DNA from: Tupaia tana
Taxonomy: Eukaryota > Chordata > Mammalia > Scandentia > Tupaiidae
Assembly: GCA_026018925.1 (NCBI GenBank)
Contig: JAKSZU010000004.1
Span: 42,236,233-42,300,232 of the forward strand
DNA length: 64,000 nt
Direction: 5' to 3'
Positions 1 to 12,428 of the stretch are shown piece after piece (position 1 is the first letter of the stretch; every line of letters begins with the position of its first letter). Made by a program: the position numbers and the translations under genes. A model generated the notes under the pieces. That model saw only the letters and a list, made by a program, of their open reading frames with translations, was not told the origin of the DNA and made no database searches.

Positions 1-263
1 TTTTTCTTTCTTTTTTTGGAGAGGTTTTTGCTATAGGGTGCGTGAACTCGCCAGACAGAGAGAGACAGAGAGACAGAAAGCAAGAAATCACCCTCCGGGG
101 GGATGGCCACGCCACAATCCCTTCTCCTCCATTCTCCTCTCCGGATCTTGGGCATGCACGCACACGCTCCCCGCGTGAGTTTAAGCCTCTGGGTCCGGTA
201 CGTGAACTGCGGTCGACTACGTGGGAGTCCAGCAACATAGCCATTATGCTAACTGCTGGTCCC
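1..263 (-). repeat. tRNA-derived SINE, type A
   Basis: Reads on the minus strand. The T-rich left end is its poly-A tail, then come the ctatagc tail block, the pyrimidine-rich block, the middle block and the tRNA-like head ending ctggtccc. The left edge is cut by the window. The head keeps a recognisable but mutated box B. The short frame at 42-281 is repeat sequence, not a gene. Confidence 0.9.
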
Positions 264-1924
264 GGGTCTTTCAATTTATAGAAAGAAATCAAGTTTTAAG
301 ATATGTAAGATTGAAAAAATACAATAGTAAATGAAAACCTTATTTTTAAAAATACTTTTTTAAAACCTCTTTTCAGGATTTATTCAAACTAAAGCCCAGC
401 TATAAATATGGGCTTACCCTGAACTTTATGCTTCCAAATTCAATATTTAACCTGTGTGCATTTATATAATTCTACTTCTTCTAAGCAGATTTCAGCATAA
501 CATGAGTCTCTTATTAATCCTTACCACTTCCTACTTCATAGGGGTAAGGTGCCTTTGCTCTGTTATTTGACACAGCACAGTAAACATAGCATCTTGGTGG
601 CACAATACAGCCTGCCTACAACTCCAGTGTCTCCAATTTTAGTTTAATGCTCATTTTGTAAAAGAAACAGTGTAGCTATTGATTTTAAAAATGTCTCAGT
701 GCTGTTTTCCATTTGCTTTCCCTGAGGCACAAAGTTAGGAACTGCATATATGATTTCCTTTAAGAAATTTCACAATGCTTATTGCATTGTAGTGCATACA
801 TCAGGGGTTCAATAAATGTTGACTGATTGACTTGGAACAGGTTGGCACAGTGTTTAGCTACATTTAAAACTCCAAGTGGACTCAGATACTCAGATACTTC
901 AGAGGGATGACAAAAACAAAGCCAAATTACTTAATTGACCTTAGCTCAATTAGAGTGTGTCTGCCACAAAGATTAATTTAGAAAGATAAATAAAGATTAG
1001 CTTAGGAAAAAATCAACTACTACAGACAGAGTATATGTCACCAAAGTCAAGTCAACTTCTAAGGGGAAATCCTTGAAGGACTAAACCTAAGAACAAGAAA
1101 ATGGTGAACACAAATAGAAAGATAAATGGAGTCTATTTTACATGTGCACAAGACACTAGGAATATTTCCCTCCAGGAGCTCTGTTTGGTGTTCATGCGAC
1201 CTTGCATCATTATAGTTCTTATAAACCCTATACATAAAAGAAAACCCTCCATATGCTAGCTGGATTTGAAAAGTTTATAATAATCGTTCTTTTTAAACTA
1301 TATTTAATAGTTTAGTTGCACAGAAAACAGCATGAGTCATAATCATTACCTAATCATTAAAAGCACTTTGCAGTTGAAATTATTTTCTCTGTCTATGGTA
1401 GGCAATATTTATAAAATCTAAGCAAAATTACTGATTTGAAGTTAAACCTCAAGTTATTAAAACTATTTATTATTAAACAACTTAGCAAATAATTTCACTT
1501 CTACATACCTATGAAGATATAAGTATACAATGATATCAAGGAGCTGAAATAACAAAATATTTTTTCCCTAAGAGAAAAACTGGATTAATTTTTAAATTTA
1601 GAGTCAAAGGCAAAATTTTTTTACTAATAGAATTTACTCCTTTGAACCACATTATATAGCTCCTTCCAAAAATATCTACACCACCCTCCATGGTGCTTGG
1701 GCATATGTCAGTTTTACTTTCAACAGATAGCATCAAATAAAACACACTTCAGCTCCTTTTAATTGCTCTTCTTTAGCCTTTAGAAGATGAGACAACTTAG
1801 TGGACAACTAGAATTCAAAAGGAAAAGACCTGTTAGGAACAAATGTTAGTAAGTTTAAAAAATAGAGGCTGGACAAAAAGATATATACATGTGTAAATGG
1901 TGCAGATTTGTGCGTAAATATGAG
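264..1924. other. single-copy AT-rich sequence
   Basis: No gene, RNA gene or clear young repeat seen, apart from an L2-like tail at about 690-830. The 69-codon minus-strand frame at 1536-1745 has no recognisable domain and looks like chance. Confidence 0.6.
690..832 (+). repeat. possible L2 3' end relic
   Basis: The segment closing with gttcaataaatgttgactga resembles the usual L2/MIR3 terminus (caataaatgttgaatga). The preceding bases fit only loosely. Confidence 0.35.
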
Positions 1925-2047
1925 AAGTTTTTTTAAAGATTCATGGAAAATACATATAGTGAACTAATTAAATGTTTATTTCAAAATTTTTCTGCACCAA
2001 AATAAATTTGTAGGTTAATTCTTTTTTCCACAAAGCTTTTGAAGTCT
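1925..2047. mobile_element. short inverted-repeat DNA element, family 2
   Basis: The left end (about 1925-1952, containing ttcatggaaaatac) is the imperfect reverse complement of the right end (about 2018-2045, containing ttttttccacaaagctttt). The centre carries tttctgcaccaaaataaa. A related copy lies at 23487-23607. It looks like a non-autonomous cut-and-paste transposon of unassigned superfamily. Confidence 0.55.
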
Positions 2048-2358
2048 TGTTGTATAAAGGCGGTTGATCACCACAGTAAGTAAATACAATTTAGACATGA
2101 TGGACAAAACTCTACTTTTGTTTTTCACTGGTTAGCTTATTGTTTCTATACATAACTTCAAAAGGCACTCAATATGTTTTTTACTAGAAATACTAATTGA
2201 CCTTTTTTCGAATAATTATGATTTAAAACATTAATGAAAGTGTTGCATGAGTCACAGACAATGTCAAAGGAATATCAATACTTTCATTAATCCCACTATG
2301 ATAAAATGTGTCTCCTTTCAACATTTTGTACCATTCCATTGTGTGATACAAATCTATG

Positions 2359-2375
2359 CCCCCCCCCCCCCCCCC
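2359..2375 (+). repeat. poly-C run
   Basis: Seventeen consecutive C residues followed by gcaaagcc. It is not within a SINE that I can recognise. The length is prone to sequencing error. Confidence 0.9.
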
Positions 2376-2683
2376 GCAAAGCCTTGAGGACTTATTTTCC
2401 ATTTCACTCTCTCTCTCTGCTGTCTTTGGATTCTCTTTTCTTTCTCCCTCTTTCTCCTTATTACCTCTGGCCCGCATATGATCCTATTAACCACCATCTA
2501 TTGCATACAATTTCCTAGGGGTTTACTGCTTAACAGATTCTGCTGAAATAAGTTTAAATATTTTTTTCCACTTGTAAAATGAACTTATGTCCATTGTATC
2601 CTATATAAATTTAGAAACTACAGAAGAAGAAAATAACATTTGCAAAATATTATGCAAGCTCTTTGGGTAGACTACTTTTGTTA

Positions 2684-2832
2684 AAATTCTGGTAGCCTTG
2701 GGAAAATTAATCTCAGTCTCAGTTGGATCATCTATGAAATGGGAATTTTATAGTCATGGTGAAGAGAAATAGAAAGAATTCATATAAAATTCATATAAGA
2801 ATGCTTGGCATACAGTTGGGAGTCCAGTCAAA
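2684..2832 (+). repeat. MIR SINE relic
   Basis: Ordered MIR features: cagtctcagttggatcatct, atgaaatgggaatttta, and then aatgcttggcatacagt near the 3' end. It is old and diverged. Confidence 0.7.
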
Positions 2833-2989
2833 ATCTATTACTATTTTTCAGAGAAATTCCTGATATGCTAATACCAACATAAATACTTTCAGTCACAAGT
2901 TAGAATTCTGGGTCTGTCTTTACTGTTTTCTATCTGTGAAAACTTATAAATGTATAATTAATCAGTATAAAAATCATAGTGGATATGCA

Positions 2990-3110
2990 ATTTTGTTCCC
3001 TATTTTACAGATAAGGAACTTGAGTTACAGAGAGGTTAATCACCCCAAATCACCAGCTGATAAAGCCTATATGTCTCTGGGATTTAGATCTTTACTTCAG
3101 CATGCCACTG
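2990..3110 (-). repeat. MIR SINE relic
   Basis: Reverse-strand MIR core: ttttacagataaggaacttg, then cagagaggttaatcacccc, then a degenerate caccagctgataaagcc section. Confidence 0.7.
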
Positions 3111-3239
3111 CATTAGTCCCTGTGAGTTTTCGATTCCTCTTCCATATTTTAAGAATCATGACTTATTTTTTAAATTATTGTATTTAACTATATTTATTTA
3201 TTTATTTATTTATTTTACTCCTAAATTCCTTTAATTAAG

Positions 3240-3637
3240 AATATCACTTTGTTATACATTGCTGTTTTCTTTTTTTTCTCTTTAAATTTATTTATTTTTT
3301 ACATTAATTCACTATACATCATTACAGCATACAAATGAATTTTCCATCCAAAATACACTGTGTATTGGCTCACTCAAGCACATCAACACACATGTTATCA
3401 GCAAATAATTTTCCAATTCTTATGTCTTGTATACTTTGTTTTTTGTTTTGCCATCCTTGATTCCCTATCCCTCACCCTCTGCCATGTCTCACCCTCCTCC
3501 CACATTGTCTCTGGTATCCATGGTTTCTTTCTATGCCTTCCCCTCCCCCATCTAATTGATTTGCTAATGCCTAAAGTCAGACTTAGGTCCATGTATAGGT
3601 ATATATCAGCTGTGCTAGCTATTGGATATATTTAGAC
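3240..3637 (-). mobile_element. L1 3' UTR fragment, 5'-truncated
   Basis: The sequence from the T-rich left end (its poly-A) to about 3637 is homologous to 24780-25090, the 3' UTR of the long antisense L1. Shared stretches include cattacagcatacaaatgaa, cctcccacattgtctctggt and tatccatggtttc. Heavy 5' truncation is typical of L1 insertion. The 91- and 64-codon frames here are L1 UTR, not genes. Confidence 0.8.
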
Positions 3638-3644
3638 TAATTAA

Positions 3645-3811
3645 GTTCATTTATTTATTTTTAAAATTTGATCAGAAAGGGACAGAATGGGAGAGAGAGA
3701 AAGAGAGTGGGAAAGTGAGAAAGCATGCCTCCTGCTCCAGGAGTTGAATCTCCATTGGCCATGTGGGAATCCAGCACCCTAAATTTAATCACCACACCAT
3801 CTAACAACCCC
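3645..3811 (-). repeat. tRNA-derived SINE, type B (decayed)
   Basis: Minus-strand B copy: TTTA-rich tail, aatttgatcagaaagggaca, a GA-rich block, then the head with gccatgtgggaatccagcac and caccacaccatct. It lies immediately beside the L1 3' UTR fragment. Confidence 0.75.
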
Positions 3812-4017
3812 AAGAATCATAATTTCATTCAGAAAAAATAACAAATAAAGATCAGCATAAATCATAGCAATTTGTGAAATATCACATATATCAATGTGTT
3901 CACAATACTGTGAACATACAAAGATGTGCTGAATATCACTGAATTCTCTCCTTTCATTACACCTTTTAGTTATAAAAACAGTTGTCTTCAACATAAAATG
4001 GGTCCAAATCCTCACAG

Positions 4018-4150
4018 TAAGCATTTTACATATAATAGCTCATTTCATTTTCACAGGGTGTTTGTTATGTGAGAAAATCAGGGCATAGAGCAGTTAAGTA
4101 ACTTGCCTAAGGTTATACCACACTTAACTCCCACTCTCCAAAATATAGAA
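4018..4150 (-). repeat. MIR SINE relic
   Basis: Matches the order of a reverse-strand MIR: cattttacatataatagctcatttc, then a gap, then gcagttaagtaacttgccta and aggttatacca. Confidence 0.6.
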
Positions 4151-6556
4151 CTTGAGTATGAGAAGCCTAATACTGGAGTTCACATAGCTATACAATTCTT
4201 TATACAGTTTCTAGACAAAATGGGGAGAAGAGTATTACTTATATCCTAAGTTTTTCATGCAATAGCTCTGAAAATGTATGGACAGCTCTATTAAATTACA
4301 TATACACACACGGTTTTATGGTTCCTGTAAATGGTAACTGTAGAGTAATGCATGGAAAGGAAGCAAAAGTGCTTTATCTCTTTGAGTCCATTAAGAATTC
4401 CATTTATTTTACATCAGTGGCTCCCCAGACTATCTAGAAAATTAGGGTATTTGATAGACTTGTTTATTCACTCTCTAATTGGTAGACAACTTGCATTGCT
4501 TCCCCATACTTGGAAGTGCATTATACTTGATGAAATAATTTTCCCAACCACCAGGGTTTCTCATGTTTGAAATGAGGATAACTTTGCTCATGAGAAGGAA
4601 ATTGGAAAGGAAAGCACTTAAAATACATTAACTGAGAAAACATATAAGAAAATACTGTAAAAGGAAGGGAGAGAATATTTTTAGTACCCATGAAACTGAA
4701 AATACCCATCGATATTTATTGGTTCTCCAATTTCATCTGGAGAGACATAGCTAATTAAATTTGGTTTCAGTGTTTGAGATTCTATATGTACTATCGTAAT
4801 TGTTTTTATCATTTCATAAACTATAACTCAGCTACAAAAAACATTTAATCCTCTAAATCCAGGATATTTATCACTAGCTTAAAATTGGGCTCCAGGCTTT
4901 CACCAAAGCTGGTCATTAATCTACCAGATATGTTCCGCACAATAGTGTATTATGAGACTTTAAAAGAAAAATTTGTCTTAGCTGAGCGAATGTTTAAGTT
5001 TTCTTTTCTGCTTCTATGAACCTACAACCCAGTACCACTAAACTGTCCTCTGGTTGTGTGGTTGGTCCTACAGACTGGCCTTCATTCTTTGCATCTTCTC
5101 ACCCCCCTTTGCAACTGTCCAGCTGTCTAGCTCCATCCTGCTCTCACCTCAGGCCCTCCACCTTCTCTTTTCTCTTCTAAGAACATACTATTGACCATGA
5201 AGGGATTCCAAATTCAAGACACTTGCAGAGGGACTCCATGATGTTGACTGATGGAATCAATTTAGACTAGGAAGAAGATTGGTATTTCAAAATCATTTCT
5301 AAGTGTCTGTTTTCCCTGGGCCACATATAAGAAGACAGACCCTCCCCAGAGATGCTGACCTGCCAAAGATAGCTTCATTGGATCATGTCAGAATTACAGA
5401 TTTTTCAGAGTCCTTTTTCACCAGTGTTTTGAGGTGCTGCTTTTTTAGTAATTCACCCTCAGAAATTACTGAGCCCATTTGTCCTTTTTCCCTAATGCAA
5501 AGGTCTTTATTACAAAGAGAGAGAAGGAACTGAGGTATCAAGAGGTCAGTGTAATGATATATAAAAGTCAAACCCTGCAATGTCTACCTCTACATTGATA
5601 TTAAAGGTAGAAACATTTAACTCAGAAGTACCATGCTCGAAAAGAAAAATTTTTGAGTGTTTTGTGAGAAAAAGTTCCAGGAAGGGGTGCTTTTTTTGCT
5701 ATCTGGAATCAAACTGCTTAGGAGTAACTACTCTGCACTCTGCTTTTTTTTTAACAGGGTGGTCTTATCAGCTACACTGGAATTCCTAAAGAGTTAATGC
5801 CCAATTCTCTCCCAGACCTGCTTAATCCTGTATGTTCTATAGCCTTTACAAACTGAATTCAGATAAAAGAAACAAGATGTAGAAATAGCAAGTAGTGAAA
5901 GAGCTACTCGAGGGTTTCAATCAAGGCCTGGTGTCAGCTTTACATCTGGCACACAAAAAAGAGATAAAGAGACAGGCAGGAGAGAGAGTGGGAAGCAACA
6001 GCTACCACGGAGAAACACAAACCACTCACATAGTGGGGATTTATGGAAGAGTAGGCAAAGGGGGAGATAGTGCAGAAATAAGACTAAATAATGCTGAGCA
6101 AATAGCACACTACTGAGCAAAGGAAAAAAGGGTCAGGAACAGAATGCAGGACGTTGACCCTCTCACACACTACTGCTGGAACATGAATGTGCCTAGTGGT
6201 CTTCAATGATCCAATTTATGTGACTGCACGGGGATAGAGCATATTGGAGAAGATACTACAGAAGCACATTCCCCACAGCACTTCAGCTACTACTGAGCAG
6301 CAGGAAAATAAACACCCCCATTTGTGCCACAAAAGAGAAAATTACATCCATTCATGGCCAGGGAAATATCTCTGGAATATTATGATGAATTGAAGAAATC
6401 AAGGGATTTTTACAAAATCTGCTTTATCAAAGTCATTTATTTCTTGGTCTTTTTTTTTTTTCTTTTGAGGCAATTAACTCTGAAATGTGTGTAAAATTGC
6501 TACATGGGTGGAATTTATTCCAACTAGTAGCCCTTCATTTAAAAATATGATGCTTT
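4151..6556. other. single-copy sequence, no gene seen
   Basis: AT-rich sequence with short frames on both strands (for example 5303-5533 and 5895-6116), none with a recognisable domain. A C-rich stretch at about 5030-5180 faintly recalls L2 but cannot be supported. Confidence 0.5.
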
Positions 6557-6731
6557 GAGGCCTGACAGGTGGTGTGGTAGTTGCAGCACTAGACTCCCAT
6601 ATAGCCGACCATAGTTTTAGTCTTGCATCTGGGAACTTGCTTTCTCAATTTCTATCTCTCTCTCTTTCTCTCTGGTCAAGCTAAAAAATGAATAATAATA
6701 GTAAATAAAATTAATAATTCATTTAAAAACA
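6557..6731 (+). repeat. tRNA-derived SINE, type B (decayed)
   Basis: Head gcctgacaggtggtgtggtag, then actcccatatagccgaccat, a CT-rich block and ctctggtcaagct, ending in an AATA-rich tail. First of three SINEs lying head to tail. Confidence 0.8.
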
Positions 6732-6770
6732 TGTTGCTTTGGATACTGTTTTAAAAATCATTTGACAAGG

Positions 6771-6958
6771 GAACCAGCATGTGGTGTAGTGATTAAGGCA
6801 CTAGACACTCACACTTCGTGAGTGGCTAAAACACTTCGAGTGGCAGACCTGGTGACTTGCTTTCCCACTTTGTGTGTGTGTGTGTCTGTGTGTCTGGTTA
6901 AATTAAAATAAATGAATGGATAAATAAAAAATAAATCATTCTTTATAAAAATAAAATC
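6771..6958 (+). repeat. tRNA-derived SINE, type B (decayed)
   Basis: Head aaccagcatgtggtgtagtg, with a short internal duplication around cacttcgtgagtggc / cacttcgagtggc near the anticodon region. A GT-rich block and tgtctggttaaattaaaata follow. Confidence 0.75.
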
Positions 6959-6963
6959 ATTTG

Positions 6964-7207
6964 ACAGGTCAGCAATTGGAGTGGTGGTTAAGGTGTTGGA
7001 TCCCATATGGCCAACTCTGTGGATTCAATTCCCAGAGCCAGTGGCCTGAAAAAAAATACTAGAACCATGCGCATGTATGCCCAAAATCCCAAGAGAAGAG
7101 TGGAGAAGGGATTGTGGTGTGACCATTGCCCCTGGGGGCTGATATCTCACTTCCCTTCTCTGTCTATCTGTCTCCTTCTGGTGAGTGTCTGCATCCTATA
7201 GTAAATA
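6964..7207 (+). repeat. tRNA-derived SINE, type A (decayed)
   Basis: Contains the type A middle (cccaaaatcccaagagaagagt, ggagaagggattgtggtg) and the tail block tcctatagtaaat. The head is diverged and box B is degraded to gattcaattcc. Confidence 0.8.
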
Positions 7208-7229
7208 TATCCATATCTATATCTATATA

Positions 7230-7293
<64 letters not shown>
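7208..7293 (+). repeat. compound microsatellite (TATC)n (TC)n (TA)n
   Basis: Runs directly on from the A-rich end of the preceding SINE, so it probably grew from that tail. Confidence 0.9.
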
Positions 7294-7295
<2 letters not shown>

Positions 7296-7680
7296 GCAAT
7301 AATATTTTGCAAATTTATCTCATGTTCTAAGTCCATGTTCTAAGTCTCTAAAGAGGAAAGATTTGGATTCTGGTTCTCTAACATCATTCTGCCCCTATAG
7401 ACAAACAAGTATGGTAGGGGTCCCTATTTGTGGCCACTGCCCTGTTAACATCAAGGAGACTTTGTGATATTAGGAATATGCTATGCCATTCAATCCATGC
7501 AGTTATATGTTTGGTCACTAACCTAATCTAAGGGAGACGAATCCTCCCTTCCAAATATACAAGAAGTAAAGGTCAAAGATACATGTTATTATAGATGAAA
7601 AAAATGAAAGTGTCATGAGGATGAAAGAAGAGTAACCCGAGAGAAAGCACAAGATAAATAGAAACAAAATCTTCAGATGA

Positions 7681-7909
7681 GGCTGGTGTGGCATGGCAAC
7701 CCAATGCTACATGATACTAGACCCACATGGGATAGTCTGGAGTTTGTTTCCTGAGGCTTCTCTGTGTAAGCAAGTCACTTGTGTGTGCCCGTGAATTGGG
7801 CTGGCTAAAGCCAGGGATGCATTTTAGACTAAAGACCTGTTAGGGGTGCCTGTCTCTATTTCTCTCTGTCGGTCTCACATGGAAGAAAATAATACATAAA
7901 CTTAAAAAA
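7681..7909 (+). repeat. older SINE, type C
   Basis: Shares the ending ctctctgt...ctcacatggaagaaaataa with copies at 10387 and 34917 and a head with acccacatgggatagtctgg. It lacks the type A/B middle. The poly-A is at 7900-7909. Confidence 0.6.
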
Positions 7910-7965
7910 AAAATTGCAGGTGAGAAAAATATAAAAAGGAAGGAGGTATAAAAAGTGAAGAGTCT

Positions 7966-8054
7966 AGGCCCACCTGCTAGTACGGTGGTTAAGGTGTTAG
8001 AACTTACACGGCCAAATGTGCAGTTGGCATCCTGGACCTAGACTGTAAAACATG

Positions 8055-8097
<43 letters not shown>

Positions 8098-8181
8098 CCA
8101 AAACCCTGGAAGAATAATGGAGAAGAAGGGATTGCAGTGTGACCATCCCTCATGAAGGGGTGCTTTCTTACTTTTCTCTCT

Positions 8182-8230
<49 letters not shown>

Positions 8231-8281
8231 CTCTCTCTCTCTCTCTGGCAAGCACACACACCTTTAGCAAATAATAATAAT
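7966..8281 (+). repeat. type A SINE expanded by microsatellites
   Basis: Head cccacctgctagtacggtgg, with a middle block interrupted by (GT)n at about 8057-8094. The type A core follows (ggagaagaagggattgcagt). The pyrimidine block has grown into (CT)n at about 8176-8248. The tail is ctggcaagcacacacacc. The 88-codon minus-strand frame is microsatellite read-through. Confidence 0.8.
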
Positions 8282-8869
8282 AAGTGAAGAATCTACAATG
8301 AAAGAAGGCAGGGGAGAGAGAGCTGAGTTAAATATATGAATAGATTTTAAAATGGATATATATACAAAACATATCTGTTTTAAAGACCTACAGGGCTAGA
8401 GAAATCATAGAGAATAAATATTTACCATGGTAATACATGATTTGATTAAAAAAATATGATCATGGCCTTCCAGCTGAACATACATGATTGGATTGCAAGG
8501 AAAAGTCACATACCCATGTCTTACCCAGAGTATCCCTGTTACTTGACATTGTTTCAGTCATTTTTTTGGGTTAAGCATTGCCTTCTTTGGAAGTCTTTGC
8601 TTTACTCTTTCAGAGACTTGTAACATATATTAGGGAACTAATAGTCTTGTGCAAATCAACTTGGAAGACTGATACATAGTACTAAAGTTAGGAAGGGAAA
8701 TGGGATAAATGCGGTTGACATAGCAGAAGCAAATGTCATGTAAGGAAATCTAAGTCCCTAAATAGTCATCCTTCTGTGACACAAAACTATTGTCCTTACC
8801 CTGTGATTCTCAAGAAGGAGGGATTGAATATGAAGCATGGATATTCATGATGTCAAAGCCATGAGTTCT

Positions 8870-9123
8870 TCTCTGCTTTTAAAGATAGATTTTTGCTGTA
8901 GGAAGCATGTGCTCGCTGGATACAGAGAGAGAGAGAAAGCAAGAAATCAGCCCCAGAGGGGATGGCCATGCAGCATTCCCTTCTCCTCCATTCTCCTCTA
9001 GGGATTTTAGACATGCATACACACTTGCCCAGCGTGAGTTTCAATACTATGGGTCCAGGCCTCAAACCACGGTTGACCATGTGGGAGTCAAGCAATGTAG
9101 TCAATTTGCCATCTGCTGGTCCG
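8870..9123 (-). repeat. tRNA-derived SINE, type A
   Basis: Minus-strand copy from the A-tail (tttttgctgtagg) to the head end ctgctggtcc. The flanks agccatgagttct (8857-8869) and agccatgggttct (9124-9136) form a 13-bp target-site duplication. Confidence 0.9.
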
Positions 9124-9136
9124 AGCCATGGGTTCT

Positions 9137-10386
9137 ATCATGAGGTGGGAGAAAACTTTCTATGTGCTGAAGAAGATTTTTGAAGATACCCAAGGCTAAG
9201 AAGGGAAAAATTGTTATTACAAAGTTTCTTCATCTCAAGTATCCAAATTGCTTTGATTCTCTGGGACTACCAAGCAGCAGAAAGTGCAAAAACTAAATTC
9301 CTGGGGGTAATTGCTAAAAGAAAAGGAGAATAGAATGAAAAGAGGTGAATTGCTGAAGACCTGTTTCACCATCTGAACATATTTGCCTAAGCTGATCCTG
9401 CAGGACTGTACACGGAGGTGATATGAGTCCCAAAGTACATGTAAACCTAAACACTTGTTTACCAGTCTTCCACTCCCACAGATGTTCAATGAGAACAAAA
9501 TAAATTAGATCAACATTTAAAAAATGCATCCAGTAGCTATTTGCCCAGGGAAAGAAGACAAGTGGCTATTTCAAAAGCTGATGTACCAGGTCAGAATACT
9601 CAATATATGATAAAAATTAATGAGCCAGTAAGTGATCCAGCTGCAGATCTGATCAATCCAGCAACTGCATTTTGTGTTGCCTAAGTAGAACAAATGAGTA
9701 ATGGCATTTTATGGCTAGAGCTTACATAACTGCAAATGTTATTAATGATTTTAATCCATCTTTAAAAATGACCCAACTCCATTTAAAAAAAAAATCCTGC
9801 CAGCATGCTTCTCCTGTAAACTTTGAAAGAAAAAAAAAACAAAAAAACAGCTATTGTTAACCATAAATTGCACCAGGAAGTACATCACTGAAATCACTTT
9901 AATTATTTCTATTAAATTGTATTGATTAGTATATTTTTCACAAATGTAACACCCAAAACCCAATTTTTTTATAAAATATAAAAGAATAAAGATGGCCTCA
10001 TAATAATTTTCTATCACATCTTTCACATTTGTGACTCTCAACCGAAACTCTTTGTCTAGATTTATTTATATGCCATTATGATTTTTCTTTTCCATTCACT
10101 TATCATATGGAAATCCTAGTGTACTTCTAACTATCCTGGCTTTTTTTCTGAACCTTTTTGATCTCTGATACATCTTAAAATGGAATAATCTAATGTGGAC
10201 CATATATAGCAAGGATGCACTATTTGATATTGAATCATTATGTTATTTTACCATTATAGGTTATCTTTTTCTTTCTGCTTAAAACACTTTTGTTATTAAC
10301 CACTGAAGTGCAGTATGAACTTTAATTCAGTGTCTGGATTACTGCTTTTCTCACAACACACAAATGGTTTCAATATAATAGTTTCA
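9137..10386. other. single-copy AT-rich sequence
   Basis: No gene or recognisable repeat. The 96-codon minus frame at 9751-10041 starts beside A-runs and has phenylalanine-rich, low-complexity content. I judge it chance. Confidence 0.5.
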
Positions 10387-10588
10387 GAGCCAGGTAGTGG
10401 CACAACAGTAATCCTCCTGGATCCCCATGGGAAAGGTCCTGGGTTTGCATCCTAGGACCTCCTTGAGCACATGTGTGCATGCCCATGATCCGAGTCAGCT
10501 AACACGGGAGGTGAAGACTTTGTTGGGGATGTCTGACTTTATGTCTTTCTTTCTCCTTTTCTTTCTCATGGAAGAAATAAAAAAAATT
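10387..10588 (+). repeat. older SINE, type C
   Basis: Head gccaggtagtggcacaacag, then atccccatgggaaaggtcctgg, gcatgcccatgatccgag and the type C ending ttctcatggaagaaataaaa. Related to the copies at 7681 and 34917. Confidence 0.65.
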
Positions 10589-10610
10589 TAACTTAAAATA
10601 TTTAGTTTTG

Positions 10611-10915
10611 GGATCAACAGATGGCATAGCAGTTATGTCGCTGGACTCAACAGCTGGCATAGCCGTTATGTCGCTGGACTCCCACATGGCCCACTGTAGT
10701 TAGAGTCCCAGACTCAGTGGCTTGAAAAATCATGCCGGGTGCCATGTGCTTGCATGCTCCAAATCCCAGGAGAATGAAGAAGATGGGATTGCAGCATGGC
10801 CATTACTTGGAAGGGAATTTCTCACTTTCCCTCACTCTGTTTCTCTCTTTCTCTGTCTCTGTCTCTCTCTGTGGCACATGCAAACAACCTAAGGCAAAAA
10901 CCTCTTTAAAAAAAT
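10611..10915 (+). repeat. type A SINE with duplicated box A region
   Basis: The first part of the head is present twice: 10614-10646 and 10647-10679 are 33-bp direct repeats. Each contains a box A match (tggcatagcag and tggcatagccg) followed by ttatgtcgctggac. The rest is type A, with a degraded box B (gttagagtccc), the core and a caaaaacctctt tail. Confidence 0.85.
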
Positions 10916-11595
10916 AGTTTTATATAAAAAAGAATGTCAGCCTTACAGAAAATGTTGCTTTCACACAGCAAAGTTGAATTCTGTCCCATGTACTTAACTC
11001 CCCAAAATGCTTTAAGTTTGCTAAAACATCTCAACAGTTTTGGTTTCTTGATAACAGTATTATTTAACAATTGTAAACAATAAACCCTGCTCCTTATATT
11101 ACATCATATAACTATTTTTATGTAAAGATTTTTTTTGGTAAATAACAGTTAAAATTGAGAGTTACATATTTTGCTCCCTTTCTATGGTTCCATCATGTCT
11201 TCTGAGTCAGCTTTAAGGCATCTTAATATCTGATGTTTATATCAATTATGTATTCTGGGAAAATTGTTGGTCATAGCCATAAAATTCATGCCAAGAAATG
11301 TATTTTTATATTTCATTTACATAATTTTGAATAATAGTGTGGTCTCCATCATTTATCACTGGTAAAATGAAGATAATTTAGTGGAATTATAAAACATCTG
11401 TCTTTTAGAAGAGTGCTGGTCTACAAAAGCTACAGATTATATTAGCAATTTTAAAAATGTTTAATATGAATTCTCTCTGTATATCTCTAGTACCTCCTAA
11501 CTTTCATCAAAAGCCTTACATAGTCTCTGGCCCTTCCTTCTTATCACTCTGCATTTTTTTTTCTTTCCTAGAGCTCATTCTGCAAACACATTATT
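10916..11595. other. single-copy sequence with a (GTTT)n run just beyond
   Basis: AT-rich, with no gene or repeat recognised. The GTTT repeat at about 11613-11641 belongs to the A-tail of the next minus-strand SINE. Confidence 0.5.
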
Positions 11596-11608
11596 GGAGC
11601 TGTTTCTT

Positions 11609-11874
11609 TCTGTTTTGTTTGTTTGTTTGTTTGTTTGTTTTTTAAAGAGATTTTTGGTATAGGATGAGTGCACTCACCACAGAGACAGAAAGAAAAATCA
11701 CCTCCCGGAGGTGGTGGTCACACCACATTTCCTCCTCCATTCTCTTCTTGGGATCTTGGGCATGCACACACACATAAGTTTTCAAGTTGCTGGGTCTGGG
11801 ACTCAAACCACTATTAATGTAGGAGTATGCAGGAGTCCAGACATGTAACCATTACACCATCCTCTAGTCCCAGT
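11609..11874 (-). repeat. tRNA-derived SINE, type A
   Basis: Minus-strand copy with a tail expanded as GTTT repeats, then agagatttttggtatagg, and a head ending catcctctagtccc. The 13-bp flanks ggagctgtttctt (11596-11608) and ggggctgtttctt (11875-11887) are its target-site duplication. Confidence 0.88.
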
Positions 11875-12050
11875 GGGGCTGTTTCTTAAATAATGACTCA
11901 ATCTATACCTCCATGCCACGCTATATAATTAATGACTTGATGATATTTGCAATACCACAATTCAGTGTGTTCAACTTAACAGTTTTTTCATACCAATCCT
12001 GCTTGTCTCCTTATGTTTACTATCTTTGAAAATGATATCCTATAATCCAG

Positions 12051-12383
<333 letters not shown>

Positions 12384-12428
12384 GATATCCTGTAATCCAA
12401 AGCAGAAACTTGCATGTTATCATATATA

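Noticed and set aside
7208-8250. Arrays of short repeats as a possible CRISPR-like or satellite array
   Set aside because: They are simple microsatellites (TA, TC, GT) grown from SINE tails and middle blocks, with no spacer structure.
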